From positions 16,086 through 80,085 of the forward strand of contig JBBANM010000021.1 of NCBI GenBank assembly GCA_040401995.1: a stretch of 64,000 bases of DNA, in the 5' to 3' direction. The stretch comes from Haliscomenobacter sp040401995. GTDB taxonomy: Bacteria > Bacteroidota > Bacteroidia > Chitinophagales > Saprospiraceae. Position 1 is the first letter of the stretch. Every line of letters begins with the position of its first letter. Of this stretch, positions 35,762 to 42,985 are shown piece by piece. The position numbers and the translations under genes were made by a program. A model generated the notes under the pieces. That model saw only the letters and a program-made list of their open reading frames with translations, was not told the origin of the DNA and ran no database searches.

Positions 35762-36763
35762 TTATCGCAGTACCTCCATTATATACTGACTCCGATCAAT
35801 GGCTTCATTCGGGGATTCTGCAAAACCGCCAGTAGGTTGGCGGATGTAGAAGCGGAATTGATCAGCCAGCACTTTTCCATCCAGTGCTTGTTGCTGAGAG
35901 CGGGTTACCACATCCATTTTTCCATCCTGATTCAAATCAACCAACCAGCCATCCTGTTGTTCGCAGCCTTTATCGGTACAATTTGCCGAAGCTATTTTGA
36001 GCTGGAAAGAAAGATAACCATTAAATACGCGGTACAATGCTACCGTATTGGCCGAAGATTGTCCCATCAATCTTACAAAATAAAGCGAATCCATGGAACC
36101 GGAAATATAAGTACCGACTGCTGCAGCCTGTTTGAAAACCTCGGTACTTCCTTTATCAAACATGCCATACATCTCAACCGGTAGCGGTTTACCCAAAAAA
36201 GGATAGCGATTGATTTTATCCCCAGAAAGGATGCTAAAGCAATGAAATTGGTTCATTTTCGGCCAAACCGCGAAGCTTTTCAATAGCCCGGCGAAGTTGG
36301 TTGAAGTAGCGCTTACTCCCAAACTGGCTTCTGAAGTTTTACGTCTTTCAAAACTCAATTCTGCTTTATCGGTACAGATGATGGTCAGCTCGTCGCCGAA
36401 CACATCATATTTGGAGGAGTTATTGAGGTGTTTGAGGTAATTGACCTCAAGATTGGTATTTTTGCCGCAATACTTTTCGGTTGAAAACATCCGGTCAAAC
36501 AACAAGCGGTTGCCTTGCTGGGCATAATCGGTTCCGTATTGGTTACACGCCACATCGCCGCTGATGTGGTTATCCAAAAAAGAGAGGGTAATCTCGAGGT
36601 CTTTGGGCAATTTAATCTCCTTGTCGTTTTCGGTCATCGCCACCAGTTTCCAGTCCGTACGATCAACGATGCCACCATTTTGGGTGGTTCTTTCTTTCTT
36701 TTTGCAAGCAGAAAAAGAAAAGCAAAGGAGAAGAAGGAAGACAAGAATTTTTGGATTTTGCAT
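35762..36763 (-). CDS. META-domain lipoprotein
   Basis: A 333-residue lipoprotein with lipobox FSFSAC at about residue 20. Residues 35-145 form a META/HslJ-like domain: TDWKLVAM, ISGDVACNQYGTDY, FDRMFSTEKYC, YLKHLNNSSKY and GDELTIICTDKAELSFER. The C-terminal half (about 150-333) is a beta-rich region with an EF-hand-like VDLNQDGKMDVV. META domains occur in heat-shock and motility-linked proteins, but the biochemical role is unknown. Start ATG 36761-36763. Confidence 0.85.
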   Translation of the reverse strand: MQNPKILVFLLLLCFSFSACKKKERTTQNGGIVDRTDWKLVAMTENDKEIKLPKDLEITLSFLDNHISGDVACNQYGTDYAQQGNRLLFDRMFSTEKYCGKNTNLEVNYLKHLNNSSKYDVFGDELTIICTDKAELSFERRKTSEASLGVSATSTNFAGLLKSFAVWPKMNQFHCFSILSGDKINRYPFLGKPLPVEMYGMFDKGSTEVFKQAAAVGTYISGSMDSLYFVRLMGQSSANTVALYRVFNGYLSFQLKIASANCTDKGCEQQDGWLVDLNQDGKMDVVTRSQQQALDGKVLADQFRFYIRQPTGGFAESPNEAIDRSQYIMEVLR

Positions 36764-37391
36764 GGTTTTTATTTTTTCAAAATGCTAAGTGCTGCAAAAT
36801 TAAAGGAAATGGGCAGAGATGGAACAAGTGAGGGGAGAAAATTTAGTTGTTGCCCTAAACCATGTGCATTGCTCATACGGATTACTTTTGCACAATCCTA
36901 AATTTCCTCTTTGATTTCGCCAGTAAAGCCGTTTTTGCTGCTTTGTCCTCCCCCTAATCGAGGTAGGGCGTTTCATCTGGATGGTATCAGGTAGTAATTT
37001 ATTGTTTAACCGTTTCTTCGATCCAATATCGTACTCGAAAATTCCTTCTTGATTCGTTCAAAATTCATCCGTTCCACAGGGTACCAATAGCATAGCGATG
37101 ACAATAATCTCACTGAGTTTTTGCCGTAATCCTTTAATACCTCGAAAGTCGTCTAGATTACATAGCACTTTTCTACTAATTAGTATAGGATAGTCAAGTA
37201 TTTTTCTCTCGAAATACAGCTCTTTTTTATGTCACTGCCATAATATCCTGAGTTACTTTTTCAAGAAAAATCACACACTGTACGATTTATGCAGGGTGTG
37301 GAGATAGCTTTGGAAAGTCAATTGATCGGGGGATGCTGAAAACCCGGTAAAGAATTAAATAGAGTAAGCTAATTTTTTAATTCTAGTTATC
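36764..37391. other. 628-base intergenic region at the island edge
   Basis: No intact gene. It holds a decayed transposase fragment (37058-37180), a sequence at 36995-37017 that matches the end of the family B long-hairpin element (compare 63760-63782 in reverse), and an AT-rich stretch before the precursor gene. A -7-like TAGCTTTG lies at 37305-37312, without a clear TTG at the proper distance. An imperfect repeat, CACACACTG (37272-37280) with CAGGGTGTG (37292-37300), sits just upstream and could be an operator. Confidence 0.45.
37058..37180 (-). pseudogene. ISAs1-like transposase fragment, decayed
   Basis: The minus strand, from about 37180 down to a TGA at 37058-37060, reads DDFRGIKGLRQKLSEIIVI followed by AMLLVPCGTDEF. 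This resembles the N-terminus of ISAs1-family DDE transposases, where a DPR-type motif is followed by L-S-E/D-I-I-x-I-A and C-G-A. No start codon, no catalytic domain and no inverted repeats remain. The call rests on about 30 residues and could be wrong. Confidence 0.45.
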
Positions 37392-37613
37392 ATGACCAAA
37401 TTTGAAAAATTTTCAAATGCTCTCGGTAGGTTATCTACTGATGAAATGAAAAATGTAAAAGGAGGAGCTTGCGGCTACTCAGTTACAATTAACGGAGTAT
37501 CCATTGTTGATTGCAACGTTAGTCAGTCAGTTGCTCAGAATACGGCTTCTAGTTGGGGTGGAAATTGGTGCTGCTCTAGTTGCGGTGGCTCTAGTTATTG
37601 TCATCAAGTTTAA
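37392..37613 (+). CDS. double-glycine leader peptide precursor with a six-cysteine core
   Basis: A 73-residue precursor. Residues 1-25 are a typical leader ending in the pattern L-S-x-x-E-M-x-x-V-K-G-G (Leu14 to Gly25), the cut site for C39 peptidase exporters. The predicted core, residues 26-73 (48 residues), has cysteines at 27, 41, 60, 61, 64 and 70, two Gly-Gly pairs and many Ser, Asn and Gly. Six cysteines allow three disulfides. The exporter, adaptor and two thiol-disulfide proteins are encoded next to it. No lanthionine or radical-SAM enzyme is near. It is likely a bacteriocin or signal peptide; its target is unknown. Confidence 0.88.
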   Translation: MTKFEKFSNALGRLSTDEMKNVKGGACGYSVTINGVSIVDCNVSQSVAQNTASSWGGNWCCSSCGGSSYCHQV

Positions 37614-37627
37614 TTTGAATTTATGTT

Positions 37628-37668
37628 TGCCCCTTTACAGCCGTATAAAGCTGCAAAGGGGCATTTTA
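37628..37668 (+). terminator. terminator or attenuator after the precursor gene
   Basis: TGCCCCTTTACAGC (37628-37641) pairs with GCTGCAAAGGGGCA (37650-37663) with one mismatch, then TTTTACTG. The weak T-run may let part of the transcription continue into the oxidoreductase genes, giving an excess of precursor mRNA. Confidence 0.75.
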
Positions 37669-37870
37669 CTGCGTACTGTCAAATTTTATGGAGAATGATG
37701 CAGAATACAGAATATGAAGGCATATGTTAAACTCGGTTGTATTTCATATTAGAGTTCATTAAAAATAGCGATTTCGAAAAATAGAACCTTTGAATGCCAA
37801 ACCTTTGCTAGTTAAAATTGGGAAAAACGCTTATTTTGTATAATCTCTATTGTGAACAAAGTAAATAATC

Positions 37871-39376
37871 ATGAATACGTTCTATCTTTTTCCTCTTTTT
37901 ATAAGGTTCTTTGCAACAGGGTCATGTTTGCTGGATAGTCCAATTCAAAATGAAACTGGAAATCAAATTGTGGTGTTTTTTGATCAAGCTCCAGTTAATT
38001 TTAGGAATACCCTCTCTTCGGGCACTACTATGATGATTGGTAATTCCGAAATTAGATACTTAGATGACAATCTAATTGAAGAACACTTTACACCACAGTA
38101 TGCCCCGCATAAAGATACATTGGTTATTAAATGTCAAAGAGAGTGGTTGGAATTAAGACATGCCTTTAAAGGTGCAGAGGAATGGAGTTTTTTATTTCAA
38201 AAAGGAGATAGCGTATTATTTACCTACAACGGTCAACTACCAATTGCAAAAGTGATAAATCGAACAACTAGTCCATATGAAACCAATTACAACTTAAAGA
38301 GATTAGAAGAAGTTTATCAAGATACCTTTTCAGCTACTACATTATTTATTAGACCAAGCTTGGCAATGCTGCGTAAGCAGGGTAAAACTTTTTCAGAAGT
38401 TCAGGATTTTTATTTCAAAAAAGCGCTTTTAGAATTTCAAAAAGAAGAAGAATGGCTAGATTCTCTTTTGAAAAACAAAGTTATTTCCGAAAAAACCTAT
38501 CAATTTTATAAGATAAAAAATGAAATTTGGCTTATTTCTATAAAAGATTTCAAGGTTGGGATTTTAAAACTCCCAAATCGAAATGAATCTTTATTGAAGT
38601 TTATAAAAGACCACATCAATCCTTCTGAGAGCAAACAAATACCGGATGAAGCCTTGCAAAATATGGATTTTAAAGGGTTAGTAACAGAATATTTTAATTC
38701 TAAAGTCAATAGAATAAGAACCTCAAATTCTAATCTGCCTAATTACAAAGCTGTATACGATTCTATATATAAATCAACCATTTTGAGTAAGACAGCAAAA
38801 GAAAGTTTATTATTTGAAACAATTAATCAACTTGTAGAGCAAGGATCGATGGAAGAAATTAAAGCCTATTCTAAAAAGTTTGATCATGATATCGAAAATG
38901 CCAGCTTAAAAAATGCATTTCAAAAGAATTTCAACTTAGATTTTAGTTTAAGTAACCATTTATTGTTAAAAGATACAAATGGAGATACCCTGCTTTTTTC
39001 AGACGTACTAAAGCAATTGAAAAATAAAGTAATATATCTTGATTTTTGGGCGAGTTGGTGCGCCCCCTGTATAGGCTCTTTACCTGCTTCATTAGAGTTG
39101 AAAAATAAATATGATAAAGTTGAATTTATTTATTTGTCAATCGATCAAAGTAATAAGCAATGGATACAGGCGGCTGCTAGGCATAAGATCAATAACCCAT
39201 CTCAATCTTTTTTAATTTTAAATAGATATACCTCAGCATGGCTAAGCGAATTAAGAGTCAATACCATTCCACGTTATCTGATTTTTAACAAGCAAGGAAT
39301 TTTGATCCATAAAAATGCTCCTGGACCAGGGAGCGAAGAGACAAAAAAACTTTTAGATAAATATTTGAATGAATGA
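37871..39376 (+). CDS. TlpA-like exported thioredoxin-fold protein
   Basis: A 501-residue exported protein, N-terminal signal about residues 1-20 with a possible lipobox (FATGSC). The first 370 residues are an Asn/Lys-rich, mostly helical region I do not recognise, with a beta-strand start. The C-terminus (about 380-501) is a thioredoxin domain with WASWCAPCIGSLP at the active site and a cis-Pro in NTIPRYLIF. In this setting it could reduce or isomerise wrong disulfides in the six-cysteine peptide. The gene lies between the precursor and the VKOR fusion on the same strand. Confidence 0.85.
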   Translation: MNTFYLFPLFIRFFATGSCLLDSPIQNETGNQIVVFFDQAPVNFRNTLSSGTTMMIGNSEIRYLDDNLIEEHFTPQYAPHKDTLVIKCQREWLELRHAFKGAEEWSFLFQKGDSVLFTYNGQLPIAKVINRTTSPYETNYNLKRLEEVYQDTFSATTLFIRPSLAMLRKQGKTFSEVQDFYFKKALLEFQKEEEWLDSLLKNKVISEKTYQFYKIKNEIWLISIKDFKVGILKLPNRNESLLKFIKDHINPSESKQIPDEALQNMDFKGLVTEYFNSKVNRIRTSNSNLPNYKAVYDSIYKSTILSKTAKESLLFETINQLVEQGSMEEIKAYSKKFDHDIENASLKNAFQKNFNLDFSLSNHLLLKDTNGDTLLFSDVLKQLKNKVIYLDFWASWCAPCIGSLPASLELKNKYDKVEFIYLSIDQSNKQWIQAAARHKINNPSQSFLILNRYTSAWLSELRVNTIPRYLIFNKQGILIHKNAPGPGSEETKKLLDKYLNE

Positions 39377-39462
39377 TATAGGTATATGACAAAATCGGGC
39401 GGCTTAACTTTTTCGAGTAATAGACTTTCGAAAAGACTGCTAAGCATTACCCCGATTTTGTC

Positions 39463-41109
39463 ATGCACTCAGATTATTTAAACAAAAGAATAGCTAAAAT
39501 GAAAAAAAGAAGCCTTGTAAAAGACAATGCACGCCAAGCTGCAAGAATTTTGCTTAATCGATTAAAGGTGAAGTTCAATTCCTTTTCCTTGGATTGGTTT
39601 TTTTATCACCCTGAATTCCCCAGCATGTTTGCTTTTAGTCAGCTTTTTGATCGTCTTAAACTTAAACATGCTGTAATTAAGGCAACTCCAAATGATCTTG
39701 AATACCTCCCGAAACCTTTCCTTACCCATTTCATTTCTGATGGTGGTGGGTTTTTCATTGTTGTTGATGCAGTGAATGAAGAAAAAGTGCAATTCGTAAA
39801 TGAAAAAGGTTTGATTGAAGATTACGCTAAAAAAGATTTCATTGCAGGCTGGAGTGGTGTTGCAGCTATTTTTGATCCTGATGGTCAGGAAAAAGAAAAT
39901 GATTTTTTCAAAACCAGAATGAAAGAATTTTTAGCAAAACATCGGGGGGTGTTTTTTTGCCTTTCAATAGTTGCAATGGTTATATTTATGGTATTATATT
40001 ATGGTGTTGGTCGTTATTCGGGCTTAAATATAATCTTCATTATTACTAAACTTATTGGTCTTTTTCTGAGCTCTGTCTTACTTATTGAAACGTTTGACGA
40101 TCAAAACCCTTTTTTTCATAAAGTCTGCTCATCTGATAATAAAGGCGTAAGCTGTTCAGGTATTCTTAGTTCAAGTGGAGCAAGGTTATTTGGTGTTTTG
40201 TCTTGGAGCGAAATTGGGTTTAACTATTTCTTAATATTATTTCTTTACCTCATTATTTTTCCTGGTATAGAAACACTCAATGTTGTATCCCTAATTTCAT
40301 TTTTGGCGGCGCCATATACCATTTACTCTATTTGGTATCAAAAATATGTTGCCCATCTTTGGTGTAAATTGTGTTTGTTTATTCAAGTTATTTTATTTAT
40401 AGATCTATTATCGTCATTACTGTTTTATAATTATTGGGAGCATCAACATCTATATTTGTCAGCCATTATGCCTCTTTTAACCTTAGGTTTATTAAGTATA
40501 AGTTCATACAGCTTGCTAAAGCCAGTATTTGAAGTTTGGATTAAGGATAAGACTGAAATGCCAAAATTGAGGAAATTAAAATTTGATACAGATGTATTTA
40601 CCATTATGCAGAACCGCATTCATCCTGTAACTATACCAATTGAGGAGTTAGATCCAATCAAGTTTGGGGCAGAAAATGGTAAGTATCAAATTACTATGAT
40701 TTCAAATCCATTGTGTAGGCCTTGCCAAAAAGCTCATGAAAGTATATTCCGGTTTTTAAAATACAAAAAAGATACAACTATCAATGAAATTTTCCTTATG
40801 GATATTAAGCCTGATGAACAAGCATATCAAACTGCTATTTGTATGCTTGCATTAGAAAAAACCTTGCCATCAGAGCGATTTTTATACGAGCTAATCGATT
40901 TTTACCACAATCACGCATACTCTCCCACTTTATGGAGAAGTCATTATACCAATTTAGATCTTGAAGATACCAAAATAATAGATAGACTGAACAAGCAAAT
41001 TGAATGGTGTAACGAACAGAAAATCAACTCGACCCCTTTAATAATCTACAATGGTAGAATTCTTTCAAATTTCTACCAATTAGATGACCTAGATTATTTT
41101 ACAGAATAG
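39463..41109 (+). CDS. fusion of C39-like, VKOR and thioredoxin-like domains
   Basis: A 548-residue membrane protein likely to make disulfides outside the inner membrane. Residues about 20-135 resemble a C39 peptidase fold (YHPEFPSMFAFSQLFD, then FIVVDAVNEEKV) but no catalytic Cys-His pair is seen, so it may bind leader peptides. Residues about 155-340 are VKOR: loop cysteines in HKVCSS and VSCSG, active site WCKLC, four to five helices. Residues about 395-548 are DsbA/thioredoxin-like with CRPC. The VKOR part would take electrons from the fused thioredoxin part and pass them to quinone, as in other VKOR-Trx fusions. Confidence 0.88.
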   Translation: MHSDYLNKRIAKMKKRSLVKDNARQAARILLNRLKVKFNSFSLDWFFYHPEFPSMFAFSQLFDRLKLKHAVIKATPNDLEYLPKPFLTHFISDGGGFFIVVDAVNEEKVQFVNEKGLIEDYAKKDFIAGWSGVAAIFDPDGQEKENDFFKTRMKEFLAKHRGVFFCLSIVAMVIFMVLYYGVGRYSGLNIIFIITKLIGLFLSSVLLIETFDDQNPFFHKVCSSDNKGVSCSGILSSSGARLFGVLSWSEIGFNYFLILFLYLIIFPGIETLNVVSLISFLAAPYTIYSIWYQKYVAHLWCKLCLFIQVILFIDLLSSLLFYNYWEHQHLYLSAIMPLLTLGLLSISSYSLLKPVFEVWIKDKTEMPKLRKLKFDTDVFTIMQNRIHPVTIPIEELDPIKFGAENGKYQITMISNPLCRPCQKAHESIFRFLKYKKDTTINEIFLMDIKPDEQAYQTAICMLALEKTLPSERFLYELIDFYHNHAYSPTLWRSHYTNLDLEDTKIIDRLNKQIEWCNEQKINSTPLIIYNGRILSNFYQLDDLDYFTE

Positions 41110-41162
41110 GATCGATTTAGATTTTTTTATTGATTTCAAGCTATTTGTGGGTTGAAAAAAAC

Positions 41163-41519
41163 TTAATTTAACAACTGTAAAGAAAACTGTTGGTCTGGGT
41201 TTTGAAAGTTTAATCTCTCAAAGTCTAAATCGAAAAAATAACCCTTTCGTGATTCCCCACCCTTCACTTTTTCCTCATCTATCTTCTGCACAAATAATTC
41301 TCTCCGGAATTCCACTTCCGATGTGTAGTAATATGATTCGCGGTGTGGGCAATACTCTACAGGAGCTCCGAGACTCTTTAAGGTATCAATCATCTTGTAC
41401 ACTTTGCGTTCACAGATGTTCAAGCGGCGAGCCAGGTTACAAGGTCTACCAGTAGCCTTGCGACGGATGAGACCGTCGAGGCGGTCGATGAGATCAAGGA
41501 TTTCGAAGAATTTATGCAT
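41163..41519 (-). CDS. small HTH regulator (HTH_11/WYL-type N-terminal fold)
   Basis: A 118-residue protein with a winged HTH: RPCNLARRLNICERKVYKMI gives the two helices of the motif, followed by DTLKSLGAPVEYCPHRESYYY, the wing seen in DeoR/YafY-type regulators. The C-terminal 45 residues are unrelated to the WYL ligand domain, so it is a short single-domain type. It is convergent with the VKOR gene and lies before the HlyD-like gene. A role in controlling the cluster is inferred from position only. Confidence 0.75.
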   Translation of the reverse strand: MHKFFEILDLIDRLDGLIRRKATGRPCNLARRLNICERKVYKMIDTLKSLGAPVEYCPHRESYYYTSEVEFRRELFVQKIDEEKVKGGESRKGYFFDLDFERLNFQNPDQQFSLQLLN

Positions 41520-41595
41520 GAGTAGAAAGCTTTGTTTTAGATTTGGAATAACGAATGGGTTCTAATAATAAATAAGTCTCTATGCACCCAAACCT

Positions 41596-42951
41596 TCACT
41601 CTTCATTCGAGAAGTTTGTTATTTGCCACATTTTCCCAAGCAACCGTTCCAGCACCCGCCGCTCCTTGGTCACGATTCGCGCGGTACCGCTCAGATTTTG
41701 GCGGAAGGGAATGGTTTTGCCATAGCTGCTGCGCAGTGTGTCGGGTAATTTTACCTCTACTTGATAGAAAAATTTGCCCTCTTGGTCTGTATCTGGCAAG
41801 CGAGATATATAACACACTCGCCCATTCAGATATCCAAATTCATCAGCAGGGAAGGCGTCGAGTTCAATTTGTACCCGATTGCCAAGCCTCATCCGACCGC
41901 TACCGGCAGTTGGAGTGGTACAAATGGCGATTATGCCTTCAGAGCTACTTGGGATGATTGTGCCAGATACTTTGCCTGCATTGAGGAACTGCCCCTCGCT
42001 TAATCCAGTTTGCCATACCACCGTGCCTGCAATGGGTGCTGTAATTAGAAATTGAAGTTTCCATTGAGCCAGTGAAGCTTGTAATTGTTGGGTGGCTTGT
42101 TGATAATTTCGTTGGTGTTCTTCTAAAGAATTTTGCCGCTCCGAGTACAGGCGCAGTTGTTCGGTGTGTAATTGCTCAGCACGAATGCGGTTTTGTATAG
42201 CTTCTTCACGCATGCTATGCTCGGAACGCCGAGCTTGCAACCAAGCTGTTTTTTTGCCTTCTAATTCTTGATCACTAATGACATTTTGATCATTCAGGTG
42301 TATCGCTCGATTGTAGTCGCGTTGTACCAGCTCCACTTCCTCTCCGTATAAAGTACTGCGCTGATCTAGCGCTTGAGCTAATTGGGTGTTGAACTGGGCT
42401 TCTTTTTGCAGTGTAGTGATCTGCTCTTGTGTAATCGTCTGGTTTAAAAAGGCTTGTAAAGCTAAGCGTACTTGCAGCCAGGATGCAAAACTAGTCTGTA
42501 CATCCCCCAACTGTAAAGGATGGCTAGGCAGCACAATGTCAGTATTTAAGGGTTTGGACATGATTTTCTCTACCCATTGTAGATCTCTCCAATATGCCGA
42601 TGTTTGCAATAAGCCCAAGATTTGGCCGCTTCTCACCTGGTGTTGGTTGGGTACTACAATTGATTCCAACCGCCCTCCATTTACGCAAACTATTTCCACG
42701 GGTGCCTGTTGGGTATGCAATAAAGCAGTTGCTTGAATCCGATCTGGAAAACTGATAAACCAGCTCATGAGTAGTACAAATACCCCAAACGTGCACATCA
42801 ACCCCATTCCAGAATGCAATAACCAGGTCGGTGGCGTACTCAAGAAATCTTGTAGTGCATCCGGGCGTGATGCAGAAGGATTAAGATTTGTAGTGGGCAT
42901 AAGGGTTGATTTTGGGATGACGAATCGATGACATTGTGACGGATTAGTCAT
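41596..42951 (-). CDS. HlyD-family membrane-fusion (adaptor) protein of the peptide exporter
   Basis: A 451-residue periplasmic adaptor. One N-terminal membrane helix (about residues 44-68) is followed by a lipoyl-like half (VNGGRLESIVVPNQHQVRSGQ), a coiled coil of about 150 residues with a QRDYNRAIHLNDQNVISDQEL heptad region, then the second lipoyl half (FLITAPIAGTVVWQTGLSEGQ) and a beta-barrel. It bridges the C39-ABC exporter 34 bases upstream to an outer-membrane channel, which is not encoded here. ATG 42949-42951 is used; an internal ATG (42898-42900) is an alternative. Confidence 0.88.
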   Translation of the reverse strand: MTNPSQCHRFVIPKSTLMPTTNLNPSASRPDALQDFLSTPPTWLLHSGMGLMCTFGVFVLLMSWFISFPDRIQATALLHTQQAPVEIVCVNGGRLESIVVPNQHQVRSGQILGLLQTSAYWRDLQWVEKIMSKPLNTDIVLPSHPLQLGDVQTSFASWLQVRLALQAFLNQTITQEQITTLQKEAQFNTQLAQALDQRSTLYGEEVELVQRDYNRAIHLNDQNVISDQELEGKKTAWLQARRSEHSMREEAIQNRIRAEQLHTEQLRLYSERQNSLEEHQRNYQQATQQLQASLAQWKLQFLITAPIAGTVVWQTGLSEGQFLNAGKVSGTIIPSSSEGIIAICTTPTAGSGRMRLGNRVQIELDAFPADEFGYLNGRVCYISRLPDTDQEGKFFYQVEVKLPDTLRSSYGKTIPFRQNLSGTARIVTKERRVLERLLGKMWQITNFSNEE

Positions 42952-42985
42952 TCATTATTTTAAAAAAATATAATTTAACTCGTCA

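Noticed and set aside
41163..41519. HTH protein as a full WYL-domain regulator
   Set aside because: The protein ends about 45 residues after the wing; there is no WYL domain and no frameshifted remainder downstream.
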